Notes under the pieces: generated by a model
Told to the model about the DNA's origin: nothing
The model's database searches: none
The model's input: the letters and a program-made list of their open reading frames with translations, nothing else
NCBI GenBank assembly: GCA_024644535.1
Contig: JAHEKX010000006.1
Coordinates: 16,909-76,062, forward strand
Direction: 5' to 3'
Source: Gammaproteobacteria bacterium
Lineage (GTDB): Bacteria > Pseudomonadota > Gammaproteobacteria > Pseudomonadales > Halieaceae
DNA length: 59,154 nt
Made by a program: the position numbers and the translations under genes
In this document: positions 8,723 to 18,455 of the stretch, in pieces
Position numbering within the stretch: position 1 is the first letter of the stretch
Layout: every line of letters starts with the position of its first letter

Positions 8723-8785
8723 GTACTGGGTACTGGGTACTGGGTACTGGGTACTGGGTACTGGGTACTGGGTACTGGGTACTGG
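8723..8785. repeat. tandem repeat, nine copies of GTACTGG
   Basis: Nine perfect head-to-tail copies of a 7-bp unit, followed by a partial unit GTA. It fills nearly all of the 85-bp gap between the convergent ubiD and hemY genes. It is neither coding nor palindromic as a whole, though each unit carries GTAC. Confidence 0.97.
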
Positions 8786-8793
8786 GTAACAAA

Positions 8794-9960
8794 TTAACGT
8801 GTCGAAGCCGCGCGCTCAAACCACAGAATTGCCGCGTCACGGTCCGCCATTGCTAAACACACTTTGGCCAAACACTGAGCGGTAAAGGCCGAGCTTTTAG
8901 CCTGGTAGCTTTTTTCTAGGTGCGTTTTAGCCGTTCCCCAAATGGCTTGCTTGGCCGCCAAACGCCCTTGCAACAACAAGCCCACCGATGTGTTGGCTTC
9001 TTCGCCAAGCCACACCACCCATTTTTTTGATGGGCTGCAGGGCAATGCCGCTAACGGCGCATAAGCAAATTCCTCTATCGCGGCTTTAGGCCAGGCTTTT
9101 TTATAGTGCGCGGTCAAAAACTCAATAACTTGCTGACCATGCCCCTCGCGCAACAAGGCACCGGCCACAGCCTGCATTATGTCTTCATTATTTCGATCCG
9201 CCTTGGTGAGCGTTTGATACGTCGCCAGTTGATCCTCTGCCGTTCGCAACTCGGCCAAACGATGCTTAAACGCAATCGTTAGGCGCGCCAATCGCTCTTT
9301 GTTTGGCATGAGTCCCAGGGGTGGATTGGCCAACAAAGCCATAACCGCACGATGATCGGCCAATAGCGTTTTGACGGCAAGCTTAATGCGCTGCACGGCG
9401 ACCGCGCCTTGCTGATCCTCGGACAGCTTAGCCAAGTAATCATTAGCCACACCGTACTGACCCTGAAAGTAGCTAAACTGAACCCGAAGCCAAACGCTTG
9501 CGGCCTGCAATTCTGCGTCTGTTAACGACAAAGCGTCTAGCTGCTGAGCTGCTCGTTTTAAATCACCGTGGTCAATATCTGCCTGAATGGCAGCAAGTTT
9601 TAACCACTCATCGTTGCGGCGTTTACTGGCCGCACGAATTGCCTCGCTCACGGCCTTAGTGTCGCCCAGTACCGCTTTTTCTAAAGCCTGCTCCAGTGAC
9701 TCTTGCGTGCGACGCTGTTTACGCCCTAAGTGCCAACGCCCGATAGACCCAGGAGCACTCAAAATAGAACCAAGTAAACGCCACGCCAACAGACACGCAA
9801 AGACGCCGCCTGAAAGCACAATTGCAGAGGCCCACAGGGTGCTCTCGATACGCCATCCCTGGAAACTTAATAGTACGTAACCCGGGTCACTGCGGACAAT
9901 AAGTACAAGAGCTACGCCCAGCAGCAAACCGGTAAAGATATATCTTAATGGGCGACTCAT
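8794..9960 (-). CDS. hemY: heme biosynthesis-associated TPR protein HemY
   Basis: This 388-aa inner-membrane protein has two hydrophobic segments near the N-terminus (YIFTGLLLGVALVLIV and a second at about 42-65), followed by a basic stretch (GRKQRRTQ) and helical TPR-like repeats. This is the proteobacterial HemY, unrelated to the Gram-positive oxidase of the same name. Its role in the later steps of heme synthesis is suggested mainly by operon context. It overlaps hemX by 4 bp and is the last gene of hemC-hemD-hemX-hemY. Confidence 0.93.
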   Translation of the reverse strand: MSRPLRYIFTGLLLGVALVLIVRSDPGYVLLSFQGWRIESTLWASAIVLSGGVFACLLAWRLLGSILSAPGSIGRWHLGRKQRRTQESLEQALEKAVLGDTKAVSEAIRAASKRRNDEWLKLAAIQADIDHGDLKRAAQQLDALSLTDAELQAASVWLRVQFSYFQGQYGVANDYLAKLSEDQQGAVAVQRIKLAVKTLLADHRAVMALLANPPLGLMPNKERLARLTIAFKHRLAELRTAEDQLATYQTLTKADRNNEDIMQAVAGALLREGHGQQVIEFLTAHYKKAWPKAAIEEFAYAPLAALPCSPSKKWVVWLGEEANTSVGLLLQGRLAAKQAIWGTAKTHLEKSYQAKSSAFTAQCLAKVCLAMADRDAAILWFERAASTR

Positions 9961-11285
9961 TGTTCACCCTTGTCAGCGTCGGCCGGCAGCCCCATATAAC
10001 GGGCCAAGGCTGCTAGCGAGCGATCTAGCGTGGGCAACTCAGCCACCAGACGCACTGTTTGCAGCTCGACAGTGCGTTGCTGTAAGTAAGTCATGGTCGC
10101 AGCATCAGTAATGGTGTAATCCTGAAGCCATTGCTCGACTTGCTTCAATGCACCTACATACAAAGCCTGATCTCGGGCTAATAAAGCCACCTGCGCCTGC
10201 GCCAGCAGCAGGCGAATGCTCTGACGCACCATTGCCGACTGCGCCGGACGCATCCACGCCTGATCTGGGTCGACCTTTTGCACGCTGAAATAAGCATTCA
10301 ATTTAGTGGTAAAGGACTGCCAGGCACCAATGGCCGAGTCGGTAGGCATGGCAACATTTTGGGGCTGGGAACCCTGTCTGGCGACTGTTGGCGTCAATGC
10401 TGCCTCGGCAAGGCGCTCAGAAATAGCCGCAATCTGAAAATACACACCGTCGACATCCACTGGCACTACCAGCATAAGCGCCTCGCGATCTTGGGCCAAT
10501 GCCAAACGCACCAAACCCAGTCGTGGGTCATCTAATGCTTTTAAACTGTCATCTACGGCGTTAAGCAAACCCAGTGCCACCGTTGTTTCGCCACCTAAGG
10601 CCAGCCGTTGATTTGCCAAGCGCAGTAAATAGCGGGCCTCTGCCAAACGCCAAATACGCTGATCGGCAGCATCGAAGTGGCGCAAGACTTCTTGCTGCGC
10701 TGAATAAGCCTCGCGCATCGCGTCGACTTCTTGCGCCAACGCCGAGCGCTGTTGCTCGACGAGGCTTTGCGTTTGCTTTACTTGCAGCTCAGTTTGCGCA
10801 AAAGCGTTTTGCCAAAGCCCTCGCTCGGCCTGCGGCTCGGGCAATTGGTTAAGCTGCGCTTGCAGCGCTTTTACTTGGCTTACTAAGCTGGCTTCGCGCT
10901 CGATAACTACTGGAGCATAACGCCAAAAACCAAAACCTAGGCCAGCGCATAACATCAACACCAACAGCAAAGCGAAACGCCCAGACCATGATGCTTTTGC
11001 GTTGCGATCAGCTGGTGATTTGGCCGCCCGCGCTGCACTACCACCTTCGTCTGCTTGGATCGATATTTTCGGCTCGGTCTTTGTTACCGCAGGGGATGGA
11101 GAATTTTCAGACTGGCTTGCAGCAGCATCGCCTGCTGTCTTTGCATCACCATTGGCCATTGTGGTCTCACTACCTACGATCTGCGTGTCATCAACAGCCG
11201 CGCTACCAGATAGGCTCGCTTTACCATCGATACCAACCGCAATAACAGATGCACTTTCATCTTTGGGTTTATCGGGATCACTCAC
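9957..11285 (-). CDS. hemX: HemX, uroporphyrinogen-III C-methyltransferase-like membrane protein
   Basis: This 442-aa protein has a low-complexity acidic N-terminal region (about 1-100), one transmembrane helix (FALLLVLMLCAGLGFGFW, about 104-121), and a long helical periplasmic part with coiled-coil character (SLVSQVKALQAQLNQL, SLVEQQRSALAQEV). HemX is annotated in E. coli as a putative methyltransferase, but nothing here resembles a methyltransferase fold, and a structural or accessory role is more likely. It overlaps hemD by 8 bp and hemY by 4 bp. Confidence 0.92.
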   Translation of the reverse strand: MSDPDKPKDESASVIAVGIDGKASLSGSAAVDDTQIVGSETTMANGDAKTAGDAAASQSENSPSPAVTKTEPKISIQADEGGSAARAAKSPADRNAKASWSGRFALLLVLMLCAGLGFGFWRYAPVVIEREASLVSQVKALQAQLNQLPEPQAERGLWQNAFAQTELQVKQTQSLVEQQRSALAQEVDAMREAYSAQQEVLRHFDAADQRIWRLAEARYLLRLANQRLALGGETTVALGLLNAVDDSLKALDDPRLGLVRLALAQDREALMLVVPVDVDGVYFQIAAISERLAEAALTPTVARQGSQPQNVAMPTDSAIGAWQSFTTKLNAYFSVQKVDPDQAWMRPAQSAMVRQSIRLLLAQAQVALLARDQALYVGALKQVEQWLQDYTITDAATMTYLQQRTVELQTVRLVAELPTLDRSLAALARYMGLPADADKGEQ

Positions 11286-12015
11286 TTCGAGCTCCTTTCA
11301 CGGCAACCATAAGCGCTGCCACCATGTCCTTATCTAGGGCGCTGCGGGCAACAACTAAATTCAAACCCATATCATTGTAAGCGTCTGCGACTCGCTGCGA
11401 AGGCACGATAACTGGCACCCCCTGCAACAAGCCCAAACTGCCATTCACAGCAGCTAACACGTTCGCCAGAGTTTCGCCGCTTTGTGTCAGCACAGCAGCA
11501 ACGCTGTCTGCAAGCAGATCACACAACTGGGCTTGATGGCAAGCTTCTGGGCCCAATCGACGATACCCTTCCCACGACCGCACAAGACTGCCTCTTTGCG
11601 ACAAAGTTTCAGCTAGCGTCTGACGCCCGCCCTCCCCTTTAATAATAAGCACCAACCTGGGCACCGAAAACCATGGGGCCTGTAACAAGCCTTCGGTACT
11701 CAGCGCATTCGCTCCATCGGCCACCAAACCCAGATCACGCAATGCATTTACGGTTTGCTGCCCAATCCCAAAAACTCGCACATTCTTAGGTACTGCGCGT
11801 GAATGGCCGCTTTGGGCAAACGCAGCAACGGCATTGGTGCTAATAAAAATTAAAGTATCCAAACCCCTGAAGTCAGGCGGGTCGACACTTTCTAAGAACT
11901 CAATTCGCAGCATAGGCACCGAAACTCCGGCAAAGCCCTCTGCGACCAAAAGCTCCAACAAATAACTCGCCTGCGCCGCAGGCCGAGTAACAATAACTGT
12001 CGGATTACGCGCCAT
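11278..12015 (-). CDS. hemD: uroporphyrinogen-III synthase
   Basis: HemD closes and inverts ring D of hydroxymethylbilane to give uroporphyrinogen III. I place the start at [12 protein letters not shown] (12015), typical for the family and giving 245 aa; an in-frame ATG at 12042 would extend further into hemC. Family features include VTRPAAQ at the N-terminus, FISTNAV near residue 70 and the [10 protein letters not shown] segment close to the end. Sequence conservation is low in this family, so the call also rests on its place between hemC and hemX. Confidence 0.93.
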   Translation of the reverse strand: MARNPTVIVTRPAAQASYLLELLVAEGFAGVSVPMLRIEFLESVDPPDFRGLDTLIFISTNAVAAFAQSGHSRAVPKNVRVFGIGQQTVNALRDLGLVADGANALSTEGLLQAPWFSVPRLVLIIKGEGGRQTLAETLSQRGSLVRSWEGYRRLGPEACHQAQLCDLLADSVAAVLTQSGETLANVLAAVNGSLGLLQGVPVIVPSQRVADAYNDMGLNLVVARSALDKDMVAALMVAVKGARSE

Positions 12016-12928
12016 ACACCTCGGCCAATATTGCCTCGGCACCCTGGTTTAACAGCTCATTCGCCACCTGCTGCCCTAACAGCTCGGCATCTTCCACTTT
12101 GCCGCGAGCCTCGGCGCGCAAAATCGACGAGCCATCAACCGCACCCACCAAACCCCGCAACCACAGGGTATCACCTTGGGTCAGGCAAAAAGCGGCGATG
12201 GGCACCTGACATCCACCATTCAGCGTTTTATTCAAGGCGCGCTCGGCCGTTACCTCGGCATCGGTTTTTGGGTCATGCAGCACCTGAATCAAATCGCGCG
12301 TTACCTTATCGTCAGCGCGCAACTCGATACCGACCGCACCCTGACCACCGGCTGGCAACGACTGCTCGGGCGTTAAACGCGACCGAATACGGTCTTCAAA
12401 ACCTAAACGAATTAGTCCGGCTGCCGCCAATATAATGGCGTCATATTGGCCATCATCTAACTTCGCCAATCGCGTATTCACATTGCCACGTAAAAAGTTG
12501 ACCACAAGATCGGACCGATACGACCGCAACTGACACTCACGACGCAAGCTCGACGTCCCCACAATGGCCCCTTGCGGCAGGGCATCGATCGAATCAAAAG
12601 CATTACTCACAAACGCGTCGTTCGGTGCTTCGCGCTCGCAAATGGGACCTAAGCACAGCCCCTCAGGAAAACTCATGGGCACATCTTTCATAGAGTGCAC
12701 AGCAATATCGGCACGACCTTCTAGCAGCGCAGTTTCTAGCTCTTTGACAAACAAGCCCTTGCCCCCAATTTTGGCGAGCGGGGAATCCAATAATTGGTCG
12801 CCGCGCGAGGTCATGCCCAACAGCTCAACCACAAGCCCAGGGTGCGCCCTCTCGAGCGCATCTTTTACATAGTGCGCCTGCCACAGGGCTAGGGGCGATT
12901 CTCGGGTTGCGATCACAATTTTGGCCAT
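12005..12928 (-). CDS. hemC: porphobilinogen deaminase (hydroxymethylbilane synthase)
   Basis: HemC polymerises four porphobilinogens into hydroxymethylbilane. The protein is 307 aa. It shows [12 protein letters not shown] at the start, HSMKDVP (79-85), GTSSLRR (124-130) and the cofactor-attachment site LNGGCQVP, in which Cys240 should carry the dipyrromethane. Its stop codon lies inside hemD, so the two genes overlap by 11 bp. It is divergent from argH, an arrangement shared with Pseudomonas. Confidence 0.97.
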   Translation of the reverse strand: MAKIVIATRESPLALWQAHYVKDALERAHPGLVVELLGMTSRGDQLLDSPLAKIGGKGLFVKELETALLEGRADIAVHSMKDVPMSFPEGLCLGPICEREAPNDAFVSNAFDSIDALPQGAIVGTSSLRRECQLRSYRSDLVVNFLRGNVNTRLAKLDDGQYDAIILAAAGLIRLGFEDRIRSRLTPEQSLPAGGQGAVGIELRADDKVTRDLIQVLHDPKTDAEVTAERALNKTLNGGCQVPIAAFCLTQGDTLWLRGLVGAVDGSSILRAEARGKVEDAELLGQQVANELLNQGAEAILAEVYGA

Positions 12929-12995
12929 GGGAACCTCTTTGCTAAAAACGCATGATACCAGTTAGGTCGCAAAGCCAAAACATTGCCCCTATTAT

Positions 12996-13150
12996 CGGCA
13001 CCACTTTATCTATTAAGGACGCAAAACTCAGCCGAGCGGCTGCAGCCTGTTTCGCCCGGAACGTCACGCGACAGGACGTCGCGTGCGCAGCGTGCCATGG
13101 ACGGCCCTGCAGCGGTCCGCAAGAAATTGGCTGAGACGTGACGGCGGATC
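12996..13150 (+). repeat. R1 dispersed repeat, copy C
   Basis: The fullest Watson-Crick closing stem toward the outside: CTCAGCC (13027-13033) against GGCTGAG (13129-13135). It lies in the 330-bp divergent gap between hemC and argH, in argH orientation, ending 108 bp before the argH start, so it may be transcribed as part of the argH leader. No R2 sequence is seen next to it. The rest of the gap (12929-12995, 13151-13258) holds no gene I can support. Confidence 0.88.
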
Positions 13151-13258
13151 ATTCACTCACTGACTTCAAAAAACGCAATCCCCGTAGCGGTAACGCCCTG
13201 CATCAATAAACTGATATACTGCGTGCCTTTATTTACGCCGATAACGCCGGAGATCAGC

Positions 13259-14662
13259 ATGGCGGAAACCAAAAATACCAGTACTTTATGGGGCGGTCGA
13301 TTTAGCGAAGGAACCGATGCCTTTGTGCAGCGCTTTACCGCCTCTGTGACCTTTGATCAGCGCATGGCCGAAGAAGACATCGAAGGCTCACTTGCACATG
13401 CCGCTATGTTGAATGCCGTGGGTGTTTTAACAGATGATGAGCTGGGCCAAATTCAACTAGGTTTAGCGCAAATTAAAAGCGAAATTGCCGCGGGCGAATT
13501 CCCCTGGTCGATCGAGCTTGAAGATGTACACATGAACATCGAAAGCCGCCTGACCCAACTGATTGGCCTGGCTGGCAAAAAGCTGCACACAGGTCGATCT
13601 CGCAATGATCAGGTCGCGACCGATATTCGCCTGCACTTACGCAAAAGTATTGATGTAATTGCCTCGGAAATTACGCGGCTGCAAAACGGCATTATCGGTT
13701 TGGCGGCACAACATACCCTGACCATTATGCCGGGCTTTACCCACTTGCAGACGGCTCAGCCGGTATCGTTTGGCCACCACTTATTGGCGTGGAACGAAAT
13801 GCTCGAGCGCGATTATTCGCGTTTAATAGACTGCCGTGAACGCATGAATATGTGTCCTTTGGGTGCCGCGGCACTCGCCGGGACCAGCTACCCGATTGAT
13901 CGCCACCAAACCGCCGCAGCGCTGGGTTTTAGGGGTCCGACCGAAAACTCGTTAGACTCGGTATCAGATCGTGATTTCGCGGTAGAATTTTGCGCCTTTG
14001 CGGCGCTGACCATGACACATCTGTCACGCATGTCGGAAGAGCTTGTACTGTGGACATCGGCGCAATTTGACTTTGTGCGCTTGCCTGATCGCTTTTGCAC
14101 GGGCTCGTCGATTATGCCGCAAAAGAAAAACCCCGACGTACCGGAACTGGTGCGCGGTAAAACGGGTCGTACCAATGGTCATCTGATGTCAATGCTAACG
14201 CTAATGAAAAGCCAGCCGTTGGCCTACAACAAAGACAATCAAGAAGACAAAGAGCCCCTGTTTGACGCTATCGACACGGTGCGTGATTCGCTGCGCGCGT
14301 TTGCCGACATGGTACCCAATATTCAGCCCAACGCCGAGGCTATGCGTGCCGCAACCCTGAAAGGTTTTGCGACAGCGACCGACTTGGCCGATTACCTGGT
14401 TCGTAAGGGCTTACCATTCAGAGACGCACACGAAGTGGTAGGTTCCGCGGTAGGTCTGTGTGTCGAGCGCAAAATCGATTTAAGCGATTTAAGCTTACAA
14501 GAGCTACAAGAGTTTAATACCCTGATTGACGCTGACGTTTTTGATGCCCTGACGCTAGAAGGCTCGTTGCAAGCGCGTGATCACATTGGGGGCACAGCAC
14601 CAAGCCAAGTCAGCGCTGCCTGCCACCGGGCGCTAGCTAGAGTTGCGGAGCGAGGTCTATGA
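13259..14662 (+). CDS. argH: argininosuccinate lyase
   Basis: ArgH splits argininosuccinate into arginine and fumarate, the last step of arginine synthesis. The start at 13259 has GGAG upstream and gives [18 protein letters not shown], the usual N-terminus, and a 467-aa protein; an upstream ATG at 13223 is less likely. The superfamily signature [12 protein letters not shown] lies at about 282-293 and holds the catalytic serine. HTGRSRNDQ and [10 protein letters not shown] are also present. The stop overlaps the lptM start (ATGA). Confidence 0.97.
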   Translation: MAETKNTSTLWGGRFSEGTDAFVQRFTASVTFDQRMAEEDIEGSLAHAAMLNAVGVLTDDELGQIQLGLAQIKSEIAAGEFPWSIELEDVHMNIESRLTQLIGLAGKKLHTGRSRNDQVATDIRLHLRKSIDVIASEITRLQNGIIGLAAQHTLTIMPGFTHLQTAQPVSFGHHLLAWNEMLERDYSRLIDCRERMNMCPLGAAALAGTSYPIDRHQTAAALGFRGPTENSLDSVSDRDFAVEFCAFAALTMTHLSRMSEELVLWTSAQFDFVRLPDRFCTGSSIMPQKKNPDVPELVRGKTGRTNGHLMSMLTLMKSQPLAYNKDNQEDKEPLFDAIDTVRDSLRAFADMVPNIQPNAEAMRAATLKGFATATDLADYLVRKGLPFRDAHEVVGSAVGLCVERKIDLSDLSLQELQEFNTLIDADVFDALTLEGSLQARDHIGGTAPSQVSAACHRALARVAERGL

Positions 14663-14772
14663 AACGCTTTGTGCTAACAATTTTATGCCTTGGGTTTCTG
14701 AGCGGTTGCGGACAAATGGGGCCCCTAGTGCCTGCCGACAACAGCACAAATACGACTAAGGAGTCGCAGTGA
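14659..14772 (+). CDS. lptM: LPS translocon maturation lipoprotein LptM
   Basis: A 37-aa lipoprotein too short for routine ORF calling. It starts at the ATG overlapping the argH stop by 4 bp, and its end overlaps the GTG of lysA. The signal peptide ends [10 protein letters not shown]: a lipobox LSGC followed by the Gly-Gln-x-Gly-Pro-Leu motif diagnostic of the LptM/YifL family. In E. coli LptM assists oxidative maturation of LptD. The place between argH or cyaY and lysA/dapF is conserved in gammaproteobacteria. Confidence 0.93.
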   Translation: MKRFVLTILCLGFLSGCGQMGPLVPADNSTNTTKESQ

Positions 14773-16022
14773 CACTTCCTTCATTTTTTTCGTACGCAGA
14801 CTCGTCGCTGTACTGCGAGAACGTGGCGCTAAGCCAAGTTGCCGATCAGTTTGGTACGCCCTGCTACGTGTATAGCAAAGCCGCTATTACCCAAGCAATG
14901 AGCGCGTACTTAAATGCCTTGGGCGACCACCCCGGCATGATTTGCTATGCGGTAAAAGCCAACAGCAACTTGGCTGTACTGCAGTTACTAGCCGAGCTTG
15001 GCGCTGGTTTTGATATTGTTAGCGCAGGTGAGCTGGCACGCGTTTTAGCAGCCGGTGGCCGCGCCGACAGAGTTGTTTTTTCAGGCGTTGCTAAAAAACG
15101 CGAAGAAATGGTCACAGCCTTAGAAGTGGGCATTCACTGTTTCAACGTGGAATCTGTGGCCGAGCTTGAGTTATTGGCGGAAGTCGCGCAAGAGCTAGGG
15201 AAAGAGGCACCGGTGTCGCTTCGCGTAAATCCGGACGTCGACGCCAAAACACATCCTTACATCTCTACGGGTCTGGCGGAAAACAAATTCGGCGTTAGTA
15301 TGGAGCACGCCTATCAAGCCTATACGTTTGCGCAGGCAACCGAAGGTTTGCGGGTCATTGGCATTGATTGTCATATCGGCTCACAGCTTACTGAACTCGC
15401 GCCCTTTAAAGATGCGCTCGATCGCGTACTGGATTTAGTGGACCGCCTTCGCGAAGCCGGTATCGTGTTGGAACATGTCGACGCCGGCGGCGGTCTAGGC
15501 GTGCGCTACAAAGACGAAACACCACCCGACATTACCGACTATGTGCAAGCCTTAAAAGGTCCACTTGCAGCACGTGGTTTAGGTCTAATGCTAGAACCCG
15601 GCCGGTCGATTGTAGCCAACGCTGGCACTTTAATTACTCAAGTCGATTTTTTAAAAACCACAGAAAAGCACAACTTCGCTCTAGTTGATGCGGCCATGAA
15701 CGACCTGTTGCGCCCCGCACTGTATCAGGCCTGGATGGATATCAAGCCGCTTGAAATGAATTCGGACGTTACCGAAAAAGCCTGGAACGTTGTGGGGCCC
15801 GTGTGCGAGACAGGCGACTTTTTGGGCAAAGACCGTCGTCTGGCGCTTTCGGCCGGTGATCGTCTTGCCGTACTGGGAGCCGGCGCTTACGGCTTTGTCA
15901 TGGCGTCGAACTACAACACACGTCCTCGCGCTGCTGAAATCATGATTGACGGTCACCAAGCACACGTGGTGCGCGCGCGCGAAACGGTAGCAGACTTGTT
16001 TAAACACGAGCACCTGCTGTAG
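14769..16022 (+). CDS. lysA: diaminopimelate decarboxylase
   Basis: LysA converts meso-diaminopimelate to lysine using PLP. The 417-aa protein starts at a GTG overlapping lptM. It has the PLP lysine in CYAVKANSN (Lys63), the GFDIVSAGEL region, HIGSQ, the glycine-rich phosphate loop DAGGGLG, and EPGRSI. The dimer-interface catalytic segment GPVCETGDFLG carries the conserved cysteine and glutamate. It is followed 8 bp later by dapF. Confidence 0.97.
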   Translation: MTLPSFFSYADSSLYCENVALSQVADQFGTPCYVYSKAAITQAMSAYLNALGDHPGMICYAVKANSNLAVLQLLAELGAGFDIVSAGELARVLAAGGRADRVVFSGVAKKREEMVTALEVGIHCFNVESVAELELLAEVAQELGKEAPVSLRVNPDVDAKTHPYISTGLAENKFGVSMEHAYQAYTFAQATEGLRVIGIDCHIGSQLTELAPFKDALDRVLDLVDRLREAGIVLEHVDAGGGLGVRYKDETPPDITDYVQALKGPLAARGLGLMLEPGRSIVANAGTLITQVDFLKTTEKHNFALVDAAMNDLLRPALYQAWMDIKPLEMNSDVTEKAWNVVGPVCETGDFLGKDRRLALSAGDRLAVLGAGAYGFVMASNYNTRPRAAEIMIDGHQAHVVRARETVADLFKHEHLL

Positions 16023-16030
16023 GAGTCAAA

Positions 16031-16864
16031 ATGAGCATTCGCTTTACCAAAATGCATGGCTTGGGTAATGACTTTTTAGTGTTGGACCTTCGTGTTCAAG
16101 ATGTGGAGTTAACACGCGAGCGCATTTTGGCGTGGAGCGACCGCCACCGCGGCGTCGGTTTTGACCAGCTACTTATTTTAGAGCCAGCGGCTCAGCGCGA
16201 CGTCGATTTTAAATACCGAATTTTTAACGCCGATGGCTCCGAGGTCGAACACTGCGGTAACGGTGCACGCTGCGTCGCGCGGTTTGCCGAGCGGAGTAGC
16301 AAGCAATCTGAATTTGTCTGTGAAACGGCCCGAGGCTTACTGAACCTAAGCGTGCTGGATGATCAGCAGGTCAAGGTTGCGATGGGTGTTCCCACATTAA
16401 AGCCCAGCGAAATTCCCTTTCTTGCCGACGACACAGCGTTTGACTACGACTTGCCCCTGTACTCCGACCAAGCTGCACAAGTTAAGATCGGCGCTCTGGC
16501 CATTGGCAACCCGCACGCGGTACTTTGGGTTAATTCAACAGCAACCGCCCCTGTTGACGAGCTAGGCCCTCTGCTCGAGTCACACCCTCGCTTTCCTAAC
16601 CGCGTAAACGTGGGCTTTGCCGAACGGATCGATAAGCACCATATGAACCTGCGCGTTTTTGAGCGCGGGGTCGGCGAAACCGAAGCCTGTGGCACGGGCG
16701 CATGCGCCGCTGCGGTGCACGGCATGCTAACGCAAGGCCTTACCAGCCCTGTAATGGTCCAATTACCTGGCGGCAGACTGCAAATAGAGTGGCAGGGCAT
16801 GGGCGAGCAAGTCATAATGACAGGGCCCGCCACCTTTGTGTACGATGGCGAACTAGTAGAATAA
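16031..16864 (+). CDS. dapF: diaminopimelate epimerase
   Basis: DapF interconverts LL- and meso-diaminopimelate, supplying both lysine and peptidoglycan. At 277 aa it has the expected length. The two catalytic cysteines are visible: Cys75 in EHCGNGARC and Cys220 in EACGTGAC. TKMHGLGNDF at the start is the family signature. TAGGAG precedes the ATG. Its product feeds the upstream lysA. Confidence 0.97.
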   Translation: MSIRFTKMHGLGNDFLVLDLRVQDVELTRERILAWSDRHRGVGFDQLLILEPAAQRDVDFKYRIFNADGSEVEHCGNGARCVARFAERSSKQSEFVCETARGLLNLSVLDDQQVKVAMGVPTLKPSEIPFLADDTAFDYDLPLYSDQAAQVKIGALAIGNPHAVLWVNSTATAPVDELGPLLESHPRFPNRVNVGFAERIDKHHMNLRVFERGVGETEACGTGACAAAVHGMLTQGLTSPVMVQLPGGRLQIEWQGMGEQVIMTGPATFVYDGELVE

Positions 16865-16876
16865 ACGGACGTAGTT

Positions 16877-17527
16877 GTGAACGAAAGCCAAGACCCAAAC
16901 ACCCTAAATGACAGTGCTATTGAAGCCTACCTACTGGAACACCCCGAGTTCTTTAAGGACAAAGCGGAGTTACTGACCCAATTAAGCCTGCCTCACGGTG
17001 GACACGGTGCGGTGTCGCTGGTCGAACGGCAACAGTCAGCTCTGCGTGAACGCAACGTAGAGCTTCGCCATCAACTGGGTGAGCTCACACGCATTGCAGA
17101 AGCTAACGATAAGCGCTTCCACTTAACCAGCGCACTTATACAAGACCTAATCAACGCCGATACAAAAGATGCCTTAAAGCACAGTTTCGACCGTCACATC
17201 AAAGAGAGCTTCGGCAACTCCTACGCGGGACTTCAGTGGTTCGACTCAAGCCATACCCTCGATAAAGCCAAAGCTGCGCTTGGCAGCCTGATCAATACCG
17301 ACAAACCCTTCACCGGCGCCCTGCGCGAGACTGAAATGCGATTTTTATTTGGTCCTGCCGCCATCGCCGGATCAGCGTGCATTGTGACGCTGGGCGAGCT
17401 CAGCCCAAAAGGCTTAGTGGCGCTTGGCAGCAAAAATGCCACTGATTTTGGCTCCGACACGGGCACTTTATTCATTGAGCATGTGGCCAGCGTAATTACT
17501 AGCTTAGCCGCTCGATTAAGCGGTTAA
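16877..17527 (+). CDS. DUF484 family protein
   Basis: This 216-aa protein starts at a GTG. DUF484 proteins are GAF-like and lie between dapF and xerC in many gammaproteobacteria; their function is unknown. The N-terminal helices IEAYLLEHPEFFKDKAELL and SLVERQQSALRERN are characteristic, followed by a GAF-like part from about residue 90 (AGLQWFDSS, ACIVTLGEL, GLVALGSKN, HVASVITSLAARL). No signal peptide. It is probably cotranscribed with dapF and xerC. Confidence 0.9.
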   Translation: MNESQDPNTLNDSAIEAYLLEHPEFFKDKAELLTQLSLPHGGHGAVSLVERQQSALRERNVELRHQLGELTRIAEANDKRFHLTSALIQDLINADTKDALKHSFDRHIKESFGNSYAGLQWFDSSHTLDKAKAALGSLINTDKPFTGALRETEMRFLFGPAAIAGSACIVTLGELSPKGLVALGSKNATDFGSDTGTLFIEHVASVITSLAARLSG

Positions 17528-17534
17528 GCACGTC

Positions 17535-18455
17535 ATGCATGCAGCGCTCAATACCTCTGAAGCTGCAGCGCAATTTATTACCTACGCGCGTGACATTAAG
17601 CAGTTATCCTCGCACACCTTAAAGCACTATCAACGTGACATCGACAGCTTTATCGCGCAACTCGAGCAAAGCGACGCCGACGACATTCATTCCATTAAGG
17701 AATATCATGTGCGTTCATGGGCAAATAGCCTGCGACGCAGAGGGTTATCACCCGCCAGCATCGCACGACACTTGTCGTCGGTGCGCTCGTGGTTCCAATT
17801 TTGCGCCAAACGCTTTGGCTTAAGTCACAACCCAGCGGCAGGCGTTAGTGCGCCCAAGAAAGCGCGCAAACTACCTAAGGCCATGGACGCAGACCAAATT
17901 AACCAGTGCTTGGTCGCACCTTCCGATTCCGATCTTGATACCCGCGACCTGGCGATGGCAGAGCTTTTATACTCTTGCGGCTTACGATTATCAGAACTGC
18001 ATTCGCTAACCCGAGCGCAAATTGATACTCGTCAACGTATCGTAACGGTCACGGGCAAAGGCAACAAAACACGCCAAATCCCGATCGGTGGGGTTGCGCT
18101 AGAGGCCCTGAAAAAGTGGATGCAACAGCACCCTTTAGCAGATGACTTACATGCTAACACGCCCATATTCACCACTCGTCAAGGCAACACATTATCAACT
18201 AGATCTATTCAAATGCGCTTAGATCGCTTGGCCAAACACAACGGTATTCCGGTGCACGTGCACCCACATATGATGCGTCACTCGTTCGCCAGCCACCTAC
18301 TAGAATCCAGTGGCGACTTACGTGCAGTACAAGAATTGCTGGGCCACAGCAACATCAGCACCACGCAAATTTACACCCACTTAGACTTTCAGCACCTGGC
18401 CAAAACCTACGACGCGGCCCACCCTCGAGCCAGACGCCAAAAAGGGAAAGCATGA
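17535..18455 (+). CDS. xerC: site-specific tyrosine recombinase XerC
   Basis: XerC acts with XerD at dif to resolve chromosome dimers. The 306-aa protein has an N-terminal SAM-like core-binding domain (about 8-95) and the catalytic domain. All catalytic residues are present: Arg151 (GLRLSEL), Lys175 (VTGKGNK), His245 and Arg248 (HPHMMRH), His271 (LGHSN) and Tyr280 (QIYTH). XerC rather than XerD is chosen because of the dapF-DUF484-xerC-HAD neighbourhood. The stop overlaps the next start by 4 bp. Confidence 0.96.
   Translation: MHAALNTSEAAAQFITYARDIKQLSSHTLKHYQRDIDSFIAQLEQSDADDIHSIKEYHVRSWANSLRRRGLSPASIARHLSSVRSWFQFCAKRFGLSHNPAAGVSAPKKARKLPKAMDADQINQCLVAPSDSDLDTRDLAMAELLYSCGLRLSELHSLTRAQIDTRQRIVTVTGKGNKTRQIPIGGVALEALKKWMQQHPLADDLHANTPIFTTRQGNTLSTRSIQMRLDRLAKHNGIPVHVHPHMMRHSFASHLLESSGDLRAVQELLGHSNISTTQIYTHLDFQHLAKTYDAAHPRARRQKGKA

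Noticed and set aside
8723-8785. Tandem repeat as a CRISPR array
   Set aside because: Units are 7 bp, contiguous, without spacers and without cas genes.
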